Positions 8,344 through 13,877 of a DNA stretch of 14,335 bases are shown piece after piece. Each line of letters starts with the position of its first letter. Position 1 is the stretch's first letter. The position numbers were made by a program, and so were the translations under genes. The notes beneath the pieces are model-generated. The model was not told the origin of the DNA. It saw only the letters and a program-made list of their open reading frames with translations, and did no database searches. The DNA lies in the NCBI GenBank assembly GCA_026991005.1, contig JALXCH010000451.1, forward strand, positions 1-14,335. The letters are read 5' to 3'. Origin of the DNA: Calditrichia bacterium. GTDB lineage: Bacteria; Calditrichota; Calditrichia; RBG-13-44-9.

Positions 8344-8364
8344 CCCACAAATTCCATTTGTGGG
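8344..8364. repeat. Terminal hairpin of unit 1
   Basis: Arms CCCACAAAT (8344-8352) and ATTTGTGGG (8356-8364) with a TCC loop. It follows block B by six bases. The matching hairpin of unit 2 is the one interrupted by the 441-bp insertion. A further hairpin GTCCC gaa GGGAC (8393-8405) closes unit 1 before block A' begins. Confidence 0.9.
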
Positions 8365-8418
8365 AACGGAATGCATACCGCCACATTAATTCGTCCCGAA
8401 GGGACAGAATGAAATTTG

Positions 8419-8474
8419 TTGTTCGCATTTCTACCCATGGAGAAATCCGGTTTTCAATTGTCCCTTCGGGACAA
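8419..8474. repeat. 56-bp direct repeat, copy 2 (block A')
   Basis: Second copy of the block at 8127-8182, in the same orientation, 292 bp downstream, with two substitutions. The terminal hairpin TTGTCCC ttc GGGACAA (8458-8474) is unchanged. It opens the second composite unit. Confidence 0.95.
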
Positions 8475-8507
8475 CATTATTAATGGTTGGGCCTCCCTCT
8501 CTCCCAT

Positions 8508-8558
8508 CCTATGGGGAGCCTCCAAAGGAGTCTCCAAAGGATTCCTAAGGACCTATGG
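8508..8558. repeat. Run of very short palindromes in the unit-2 spacer
   Basis: The spacer present only in unit 2 is bounded by two CCTATGG heptamers (8508-8514 and 8552-8558). Between them CTCCAAAGGA occurs twice, 12 bp apart (8520-8529 and 8532-8541). The first extends to the palindrome CTCC aaa GGAG, and TCC taa GGA follows at about 8544-8552. Each has a three-base centre. It looks like local amplification of a mini-palindrome. Confidence 0.7.
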
Positions 8559-8562
8559 ACTG

Positions 8563-8584
8563 TCGGATATTTAAAAATATCCGA
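8563..8584. repeat. A+T-rich hairpin of unit 2
   Basis: Perfect 10-bp-arm palindrome whose inner 20 bases are CGGATATTT aa AAATATCCG, extended by a T-A pair. Compared with the unit-1 hairpin (8210-8229) two adjacent pairs have changed on both strands of the stem. An 18-bp stretch containing ATCCCC tt GGGAT separates it from block B' in this unit. Confidence 0.9.
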
Positions 8585-8601
8585 TAGGATCCCCTTGGGA
8601 T

Positions 8602-8710
8602 GGGCTAATCGCATCCCATCGCTCCGCGATGGGTGAAATAGGAACCGAAAATGTCTTTGTAAAATAAATTTTGGTTTCTGCACCCAACCCCGTCCCGAGG
8701 GACGGAATGC
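8602..8710. repeat. 109-bp repeat block B', copy 2
   Basis: Second copy of 8227-8337. The first hairpin is now perfect (CCCATCGC tcc GCGATGGG, 8615-8633). The second is CCGTCCC ga GGGACGG (8690-8705), with the loop shortened by two bases but the arms intact. Changes fall in loops or keep pairing, while the intervening stretch is nearly constant. Confidence 0.93.
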
Positions 8711-8724
8711 ACATAGACCACAAA

Positions 8725-8729
8725 TTCGA
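8725..8729. repeat. Target-site duplication, left copy (TTCGA)
   Basis: TTCGA abuts the left inverted repeat; the identical right copy is 9171-9175. In the reconstructed empty site this pentamer is the loop region of the unit-2 terminal hairpin. Confidence 0.85.
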
Positions 8730-9170
8730 GAGGCTGTGTAAAAATACAGTGTCAATGGAATATTCATTATCATTCAAAGCAAAATATAGCCCCGAGCTTC
8801 CAGCTCGGGGAACTTAAGGTCCAAACTACAAATTGGGCTTTAGCCCAATTTTAGGCTAAAGCCTGATTATAGGAGAAAGGATTCAGTGTCCCACGAGCTA
8901 AAAGCTCGTGGCTATAAAAACACTGTAAGTCTCAATGATTTAAATATTTACATTGAATTTTAAAGACAGAGAAATACCATCGAAAGAAAGTTTTCCTTTA
9001 CTGTTATCTCAATGCTGGATTTATATGGCCATAAAGAAATACTAAATTCATTATAAAATACGGATTGAACAACACGCTTTTTATTGACCCGGTTTTAAAT
9101 AAACATTATGAGCTACAATATGCGCGATATTGATTAAATAATCTTCTGAGTTTTATTTTTACACAGCCTC
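8730..9170. mobile_element. 441-bp MITE-like insertion with terminal inverted repeats
   Basis: Both ends carry the same 17-bp sequence in inverted orientation, GAGGCTGTGTAAAAATA (8730-8746 and complement of 9154-9170), with no mismatch. Directly outside lie identical 5-bp copies of TTCGA (8725-8729 and 9171-9175), a target-site duplication. The interior has no open frame long enough for a transposase. The only short frame noticed (about 8965-9055, ending LYGHKEILNSL) is not recognisable. The left half contains four REP-like palindromes (8787-8914) and the right half is plain A+T-rich. It is therefore a non-autonomous or internally deleted element mobilised by a transposase encoded elsewhere; the family cannot be assigned from the ends alone. 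Confidence 0.88.
8787..8914. repeat. Symmetrical cluster of four REP-like palindromes
   Basis: Order: P1, TAGC then CCCCGAGCT / AGCTCGGGG (8787-8810); P2, AATTGGGCT tt AGCCCAATT (8831-8850); P3, AGGCT aa AGCCT (8853-8864); P4, CCACGAGCT aaa AGCTCGTGG then CTA (8891-8914). P4 is P1 in inverted orientation, and P3 is P2 in inverted orientation. Within each pair, differences keep the stem paired: one C-G in P1 is A-T in P4, one G-C in P2 is A-T in P3. CAGTGT (8884-8889) and ACACTG (8920-8925) add an outer stem around P4. The arrangement resembles bacterial interspersed mosaic elements, whose REP units are moved by RAYT (REP-associated tyrosine) transposases. No such gene lies in this window. Confidence 0.82.
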
Positions 9171-9288
9171 TTCGATTTGTGGGAATGGATTTTATCAATA
9201 ATTGGATTACCAAATCATTTTCTGTTTCTTAAAACATTTCTTGGTGCTTTTCAAACTTTTCTTTAAATTAATCGAGAAGGGAAAAATT

Positions 9289-10059
9289 TTGAAATCGAGC
9301 ATAGCTAGCAGGATGGCAGAGAAACATTTTCACGAACAACGGAAATTTGCCCGGGAGTATCTGGTTCCCCATCTGGAAAAATTCATTCCGGATTTCCGGC
9401 AGAAAACCGTTCTGGAAGTCGGTTGTGCCGAGGCTGGATTTTTGGATTATTTAAATGAGATCGGGATGAAGGGTGTGGGGATTGAGCTGGAAGCCAATCG
9501 GGTGGCACTGGCAAAACGCTTAACCCCCCGGAGCGAAGTGTACCAGGGAGACATTACGGATGCCTCTTTGCTGGAAACCATTTCCACCCGATTCGATGTG
9601 GTGGTAATGCGGGATGTGATTGAACATATTCCAGAACGGGAGAAAGCTCTGAAAGTAATCCGGGAATTTCTACAACCCGGAGGATATGCTTTCATTACCT
9701 TCCCCCCTCGCTTTTCGCCTTTTGCCGGGCATCAGCAACACGCCCACTCCTTTTTGAAGCTTACTCCGTACGTGCACCTCTGGCCAGAATTTATCTGGTA
9801 CCCGGTGGGCAAAATGCTGGGAGAAGAGCGGGAATATCTGGATTCGGTGATGCACAATTACCGCATTGGGCTTTCGGTACGCCATTTCGAGAAACTGATT
9901 CAAACAACCGGTTTTAAAGCCGTGGTGCGGGACGTGTTTCTATTCCGACCCATCTTTAAGTACCGCATGGGGACACCCATCATCAAGTTCCCCAACGTTC
10001 CTTTCCTCAGGGAATTTCTGGCAACGGGATGCGAGTATCTTCTACAAAAAACGGATTAG
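9289..10059 (+). CDS. Class I SAM-dependent methyltransferase
   Basis: About 256 residues if started at TTG 9289. Motif I is VLEVGCAEAG (41-50) and the acidic end of strand two is GVGIELE (62-68). MRDVIEHIP (107-115) fits motif IV, and LQPGGYAFITFPP (128-140) the following strands. This is the methyltransferase-11/23 type that acts on small molecules, lipids or glycans. The substrate is not indicated, and the last 110 residues (many aromatics, HAHSF, YRIGLSVRHFEKLI) probably form its binding part. Start choice: the frame is open to TTG 9202, ATG 9313 (residue 9 here) has no ribosome-binding site, while GAAGGG at 9276-9281 sits seven bases before TTG 9289. It follows the palindromic block directly and about 190 bp of A+T-rich sequence follows it, so it probably stands alone. 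Confidence 0.82.
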   Translation: MKSSIASRMAEKHFHEQRKFAREYLVPHLEKFIPDFRQKTVLEVGCAEAGFLDYLNEIGMKGVGIELEANRVALAKRLTPRSEVYQGDITDASLLETISTRFDVVVMRDVIEHIPEREKALKVIREFLQPGGYAFITFPPRFSPFAGHQQHAHSFLKLTPYVHLWPEFIWYPVGKMLGEEREYLDSVMHNYRIGLSVRHFEKLIQTTGFKAVVRDVFLFRPIFKYRMGTPIIKFPNVPFLREFLATGCEYLLQKTD

Positions 10060-10252
10060 GGAATTAAGGTAATTATATAAGCCATTAATGTTTATTTTTT
10101 GCTTTACATCATTTTAATGATTCATTTAGGATTTGTCCGATGAGTTCTTTCAGTAATTTTTTAATCTGGTGCTGATGCAACTGTACTGGTTTATTTCAAC
10201 TTTCGTAATTCAAATTTTTATTTAAAGAATGAAATAAAACCGGGTTAATCAT

Positions 10253-10945
10253 ATGATTTTATTTATCAGCAAAAATCAAACGATTGGAGAAACCTTTGTG
10301 GAAGAAGTGGAGCGAGAAGGATTTCAGGTCAAATGGATAAAGGATTACCAGAAAGTGTTTCTGGAACTTTTTCAGAACCCCAAAATCTACGACATGATAG
10401 TTCTGGATATGGAATCCAGCAGCAGCGAAGCCACAGAATTATGCCAGACCATCAAAAAACACGATCAACTGAAACTGAAACCTCTAATTTGCATGGTGCA
10501 AAAAGACTTGGTGGTGGAGCAACTGATTGCTTTCGAATTGGGAGCAGACGAATTCATTTTTGTACCGTACACCTCCACCGAGCTTCAACTCCGATTCCGC
10601 TCTCTAAAACGCTTGTTGGATTTACAAAAGGAATTAAGGGACAAGGAAAACCAGATTCGGTCGTTGAAACAGATTCAGAAAATTCTGGTTACTTTGAGTC
10701 ACTATATTAACAATTCCCTTACACCGCTGTACGCCCAGGTCCAAATTATGAATGTGAAAAACGAAGAAGATGCCCGGAAATTAAAAGAATTTGCCCAGAA
10801 AACGGTAAAATTTATTAATAAGGTTCTGCAAGCCTTAAACAATCTGGTAAAAAGTGGGGAGATGAAGGTCGTTTCCGGGTGCGTATATGAAGATCTTCTC
10901 CTGGATCTGGAACAGGAGCTAAAAGAACTTCAGGAGAAACAATAA
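10253..10945 (+). CDS. Orphan receiver-like protein with a C-terminal DHp (HisKA-like) helix pair
   Basis: 230 residues. Residues 1-120 have the fold pattern of a response-regulator receiver. D52 (IVLDM) is at the phospho-acceptor position, but the acidic pair near the N-terminus is S6-K7, the Thr/Ser switch reads ICMV (79-82), and the conserved Lys before the cis-Pro is Val104 (FVPYTS). A coiled linker (120-140) leads to LSHYINNSLTPL (148-159), closely like the H-box of histidine kinases. His150 is kept, but the usual acidic residue after it is Tyr151. A second helix follows at 170-200. No ATP-binding domain follows; the protein ends in an acidic coiled helix. It may be a phosphotransfer or dimerisation adaptor, or a signalling-dead scaffold. 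No clear ribosome-binding site precedes the ATG. The 193 bp upstream are A+T-rich with no recognised element. Confidence 0.75.
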   Translation: MILFISKNQTIGETFVEEVEREGFQVKWIKDYQKVFLELFQNPKIYDMIVLDMESSSSEATELCQTIKKHDQLKLKPLICMVQKDLVVEQLIAFELGADEFIFVPYTSTELQLRFRSLKRLLDLQKELRDKENQIRSLKQIQKILVTLSHYINNSLTPLYAQVQIMNVKNEEDARKLKEFAQKTVKFINKVLQALNNLVKSGEMKVVSGCVYEDLLLDLEQELKELQEKQ

Positions 10946-11052
10946 TTTTAAAAATAATGGTTCTCCGGTGTTGGAGGAAGCACAAATCGATGGAAAAAAT
11001 TTATTGCCGCAATTTTCCCGGCTAAACACTTCTAATCTAATGCAAGCGTTAT

Positions 11053-11850
11053 TCAGGCTTCTTCCCCTTCCCGCCAACGAATGGGCTCTTTATTCAGAAA
11101 CGCTCGAAGACCCTTCTGGCAATCGGGAGTTTTGCGGCTGCGGGCATTCCATTCACTGGCCAGTTGAATTCCATCCGAAAGCGGCAGGTCGTACAACTGC
11201 TGGAGTAATTGTTTGGTTTGCATCATGGCGGAAAAGCTGTTCTGATTCAGCAGGTTGTTCACAAACTTCAGCGTTTCCGTTTTCAGTGCTTCGGCGGGAA
11301 AAATCCGGTGGACCAATCCCACCTCCTGGGCCTGATCGGCATTCAGGATTTCTCCACTCAGGGCCAAATGAGCCGCCACACCGGGCGTTACGGTGCGAAT
11401 CAAAAAATTCATAACAATAGCGGGAATAAACCCGATGCGTACCTCGGTAAAACCCAGGCGGGCATATTCGGTGCTGGCAAAACGGTAATCGCAACACAGT
11501 GCCAGGCCGCACCCTCCGGCCAGTGCCGCACCGTTAATCATGGCCACAGTAATTTTAGGGAACTGGTAAATTTTCCGAAACACCCGTGCCAGATTCTGAG
11601 AGTCGGCCAAATTTTCCTCTTCGGTAAACGCACTTAACTGCTTCAAATAGGCCAGATCGGCACCGGCACAAAATGCCTTCCCGGCACCGGTTAGAATAAC
11701 CGCCCGGATGCGACCATCCTGCTGCAACGAATCCAGGGTCGCATCCAGTTCCGCTACCAGTTCGGGGCTCAACGCATTCCGCTTTTCCGGTCGGTTTAAA
11801 GTAACAACGGCAATATCGTTCTCAATCTGCTGTAACACATATTCCGCCAT
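11053..11850 (-). CDS. Enoyl-CoA hydratase/isomerase family protein
   Basis: 265 residues from ATG 11850, which has GAGGTG (complement of 11854-11859) just upstream. The frame is open to 11901, but the extra 17 codons precede that site and overlap the best promoter-like sequence. Crotonase hallmarks are RPEKRNALS (20-28), the first oxyanion-hole segment FCAGADL (60-66), and the second in NGAALAGGCGLALCCDYRFAS (106-126). TEVRIGFIPA (135-144) supplies the single catalytic Glu136. The other glutamate of classical enoyl-CoA hydratase is Gly115. That combination and the GFIPA signature resemble methylglutaconyl-CoA hydratases of leucine/isovalerate breakdown (LiuC/AUH-like). The family is promiscuous and no other pathway gene is adjacent, so this is only a lead. 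It is convergent with the receiver-like gene, 107 bp apart, without a visible terminator. Confidence 0.88.
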   Translation of the reverse strand: MAEYVLQQIENDIAVVTLNRPEKRNALSPELVAELDATLDSLQQDGRIRAVILTGAGKAFCAGADLAYLKQLSAFTEEENLADSQNLARVFRKIYQFPKITVAMINGAALAGGCGLALCCDYRFASTEYARLGFTEVRIGFIPAIVMNFLIRTVTPGVAAHLALSGEILNADQAQEVGLVHRIFPAEALKTETLKFVNNLLNQNSFSAMMQTKQLLQQLYDLPLSDGIQLASEWNARSRKTPDCQKGLRAFLNKEPIRWREGEEA

Positions 11851-11871
11851 TTTCACCTCGGTTTTTTGATT

Positions 11872-11901
11872 TAAATAAATCTCTTCCGGGAATTGATGCA
11901 A
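11872..11901 (-). promoter_or_regulatory. Possible promoter of the enoyl-CoA hydratase gene
   Basis: Read leftward: TTGCAT (complement of 11896-11901), an 18-bp spacer, and TATTTA (complement of 11872-11877), ending about 22 bp before the start codon. Weak match to a sigma-70-type consensus; supporting it is only position. Confidence 0.25.
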
Positions 11902-11953
11902 GAAGCAATTAAATTTCTCTTCTACCCGAAGGTGGCATTAAAAAATTGCAGGG

Positions 11954-11982
11954 TTGGGATTCTCCCATTTTTTTATTAATAT
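11954..11982 (+). promoter_or_regulatory. Possible promoter of the oxidoreductase gene, overlapping a small hairpin
   Basis: TTGGGA (11954-11959), a 17-bp spacer and TAATAT (11977-11982), about 41 bp before ATG 12024. The -35-like hexamer overlaps the hairpin TGGGA ttc TCCCA (11955-11967) followed by seven T. The same bases could instead be a weak terminator. Neither reading is strong. Confidence 0.25.
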
Positions 11983-12023
11983 TATTCACTAATTCGAACT
12001 AAAACAAATGCTGGTGAACAATT

Positions 12024-13049
12024 ATGGTAAACGTTGGATTGATCGGCTGTGGTCGCATCTCGCGCATGCACTTTAGCTCCATGGAGAGCATCCCGGAATT
12101 TCGCTTAAAAGCGGTGTGCGATATTGACGAAAAAGTGCTGAAGGTGCACGCGGAAAAATATGGGGTGGACGGTTACAGGGATTATCACGATCTGGTGCAA
12201 CGGGATGATCTGGATCTGGTAGTGATTTGCACCCCGAACGGTTTACACTACCCCATGGCCCGGGCAGCCTTCGAAGCCGGGAAACATGTGCTCCTGGAAA
12301 AACCCATCGCCCTGAACACCCGGGAAGCCGACGCGCTGATTCAGGCAGCCGACAAGTCTGGCAAACACTTTTTCGCCGTAAAACAGGTACGCTACAATCC
12401 TCCCATCATTGTGCTGCGAGATGCCATCCTGAACGGGCACTTCGGGCGTCTATTTTCCGCCTCGCTGGTCATCCGCTGGACGCGACCTCAGGAATATTAC
12501 GAACAATCCAGCTGGCGCGGTACCAAAGCACTGGACGGAGGCTCCCTCCTGAACCAGGGAATTCATTATGTGGATATCATGCAATGGCTGCTGGGGGATG
12601 TGGAAACGGTATACGGAAAAATCGCCACGGTGAACCACAACATCGAGATTGAAGATGAAGCATTTGGATTGATTAAGTTCCGCAACGGCGTTTTTGCTAC
12701 CATTGAATTTAGCGTCAATACCTATCCGCACAATCTGGAATGCTCGCTAACGGTGATGGGAGAAAAAGGAACCGTGAAGCTAAGCGGCTCTGCCATGAAC
12801 GAGATTGAAATCTGGCACGTGAAGGACTACCCCAAACCGGCGGTGAGTTCCGGATTTCCGCCCAACATCTATGCCGGAGGGTTGTACCAGGGTTCCTGCC
12901 CCAACCACATTTACATTTACCAGGAGATTCTCAAAGTGCTACGGGATGGAAACGGTAGCTACACCGACGGGCGGGAAGCACGAAAATCGCTGCTGCTGGT
13001 GGAAAAACTGTACCAATCTGCACAGGAAGGGAAAGAAATCCACTTATAG
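12024..13049 (+). CDS. Gfo/Idh/MocA family NAD(P)-dependent oxidoreductase
   Basis: 341 residues, normal family length. An N-terminal Rossmann fold binds the nicotinamide cofactor: GLIGCGRIS (5-13) and VCDID (31-35). The family's EKP motif, with the catalytic-lysine region, is E92-K93-P94. The C-terminal alpha/beta substrate domain contains WTRPQEYYEQSSWRGT (152-167) and GGSLLNQGIHYVDIMQWLLG (172-191), with His181 and Asp184 in the usual active-site positions. These proteins oxidise or reduce sugar hydroxyls, inositol or related carbonyls. The YY..SSWRGT..DGG pattern resembles members found in surface-polysaccharide loci, so a sugar-nucleotide dehydrogenase role is possible but unproven. GGTGA lies about seven bases before the ATG. 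It is divergent from the enoyl-CoA hydratase gene and ends 29 bp from the convergent ECF ATPase gene. Confidence 0.9.
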   Translation: MVNVGLIGCGRISRMHFSSMESIPEFRLKAVCDIDEKVLKVHAEKYGVDGYRDYHDLVQRDDLDLVVICTPNGLHYPMARAAFEAGKHVLLEKPIALNTREADALIQAADKSGKHFFAVKQVRYNPPIIVLRDAILNGHFGRLFSASLVIRWTRPQEYYEQSSWRGTKALDGGSLLNQGIHYVDIMQWLLGDVETVYGKIATVNHNIEIEDEAFGLIKFRNGVFATIEFSVNTYPHNLECSLTVMGEKGTVKLSGSAMNEIEIWHVKDYPKPAVSSGFPPNIYAGGLYQGSCPNHIYIYQEILKVLRDGNGSYTDGREARKSLLLVEKLYQSAQEGKEIHL

Positions 13050-13078
13050 TGAGAATTCATCTCTCTTCAACATGATGG

Positions 13079-13864
13079 TTAAATCCCGGCTGAACGAATC
13101 AGCGGTTTACCCGACCTTTGCTGCAGGCTTAACGGCAGCTCCAGTTCGTTTTCTTCCAGTAATTTCTGGTTGGTCAGTATTTCGCTTACCGGACCCCGGG
13201 CAGTAATCTTTCCCCGATTCAAAATCATTACCCGGTCGCAGGTCTCCAGCACCATATCCAGATCGTGGGAGGTGATGACAAAGGTGCGCGTACATTGCTG
13301 CATCCAGCGAATAAGGCGGCGGCGGTGGGAAAGATCTAAATTACTGGTCGGTTCATCCATCACGAGAATTCGGGGATTCATGGAGAGCACCGTGGCAATG
13401 CTGGCCAGTTTGCGCTCTCCAAAACTGAGGTGAAAGGAAGAGCGGTGCTCGAAACCTTCCAGCCCCACATTGTGCAACGCCTCCGCTACCCGCAGCCGCA
13501 CTTCTTCTGCCGAAAGTCCCAGATTGAGCGGACCAAATGCCACATCTTCGAAAATGGTGGGGCAAAACAACTGATCGTCCGGGTTCTGAAACACTAATCC
13601 CACCATCCGTTTAATTTCCGCGGCATTCTCCCGGGTAATTCTGCGACCGAAAATTTTGAGTTCACCGCTTCCCCGGCGGACCCCGTTTAGCAACGTGAGC
13701 AGAGTGGATTTCCCCGAACCATTTGGCCCAATAATCGCCACCTTCTCTCCGGCGCGAATGCGAAACTCCACCCCCTGCAACGCCCGGGTACCATCCGGAT
13801 ACTGAAAACTCACTTCCTGTGCTTCAATAGCTATGGATTCCGCTTCTGCGGGTAAATTTTCCAT
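13079..13864 (-). CDS. Energy-coupling factor (ECF) transporter ATPase, CbiO/EcfA type
   Basis: 261 residues. It energises uptake of a metal ion or vitamin by an ECF importer, on the cytoplasmic face of the membrane. Walker A GPNGSGKS (46-53), Q-loop FQNPDDQLF (92-100; the NPDDQ form is typical of ECF/CbiO ATPases), Walker B ILVMDEP (166-172), D-loop (175-177) and switch H200 are all present, so it should be active. The ABC signature is LSFGERK (146-152) rather than the common LSGGQ/E form. Only one ATPase is seen, and the order here (transmembrane gene, then ATPase) matches metal-type cbiMQO operons. The partner transmembrane gene lies 13 bp upstream on the same strand; GAGGA about ten bases before the ATG is a plausible ribosome-binding site. 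Confidence 0.92.
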   Translation of the reverse strand: MENLPAEAESIAIEAQEVSFQYPDGTRALQGVEFRIRAGEKVAIIGPNGSGKSTLLTLLNGVRRGSGELKIFGRRITRENAAEIKRMVGLVFQNPDDQLFCPTIFEDVAFGPLNLGLSAEEVRLRVAEALHNVGLEGFEHRSSFHLSFGERKLASIATVLSMNPRILVMDEPTSNLDLSHRRRLIRWMQQCTRTFVITSHDLDMVLETCDRVMILNRGKITARGPVSEILTNQKLLEENELELPLSLQQRSGKPLIRSAGI

Positions 13865-13877
13865 TCCTGCGCTTTCC

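Larger units (their letters stand above)
8718..9183. repeat. Terminal hairpin of unit 2, split by an insertion
   Basis: Left arm CCACAAAT (8718-8725) and right arm ATTTGTGG (9175-9182) are separated by the insertion. Removing 8730-9170 and one TTCGA copy restores arms CCACAAAT / ATTTGTGG with a TCG loop. This is the direct counterpart of the intact unit-1 hairpin at 8344-8364. The following bases GGGAATGGA also parallel GGGAACGGA of unit 1, so unit 2 continues to about 9189. Confidence 0.88.
7944..9288. other. Gene-free palindrome-rich block
   Basis: About 1.3 kb between the phosphoesterase and methyltransferase starts holds no credible gene. Positions 7944-8100 are plain A+T-rich leader sequence of the leftward gene; no convincing promoter was recognised. 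From about 8101 to 8729, and again from 9171, the sequence is almost a continuous series of short hairpins arranged in two tandem copies of one composite element. These include CCTC ttcg GAGG at 8109-8120 and GTCCC gaa GGGAC at 8393-8405. Positions 8730-9170 are an insertion. Open frames of 60-97 codons here are by-products of the repeats: the two leftward ones share the same peptide because they read the same repeat. Confidence 0.85.

Noticed and set aside
8344..8364. Intrinsic terminator
   Set aside because: Strong stem, but no T-run on either strand immediately after it; the same holds for the other hairpins of the block.
8127..8729. CRISPR array
   Set aside because: Only two repeat units, of hundreds of bases, with similar rather than unique spacers and no cas genes.
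7944..8730. Retron or group II intron
   Set aside because: No reverse transcriptase gene in the window and no recognisable domain V/VI or msr/msd layout.
8162..8773. Two leftward open frames (8162-8428 and 8480-8773) sharing a similar peptide with FILQRHFR and FHPSRSD
   Set aside because: They read through the same palindromic repeat copies. Similarity comes from the DNA repeat, hairpins account for the conservation, and neither has a ribosome-binding site.
8936..9055. Short frame ending LYGHKEILNSL as a transposase remnant
   Set aside because: Too short and without any recognisable transposase motif.
10968..11414. 148-codon rightward frame after the receiver-like gene
   Set aside because: Most of it is antisense to the conserved enoyl-CoA hydratase gene and its translation shows no family features.
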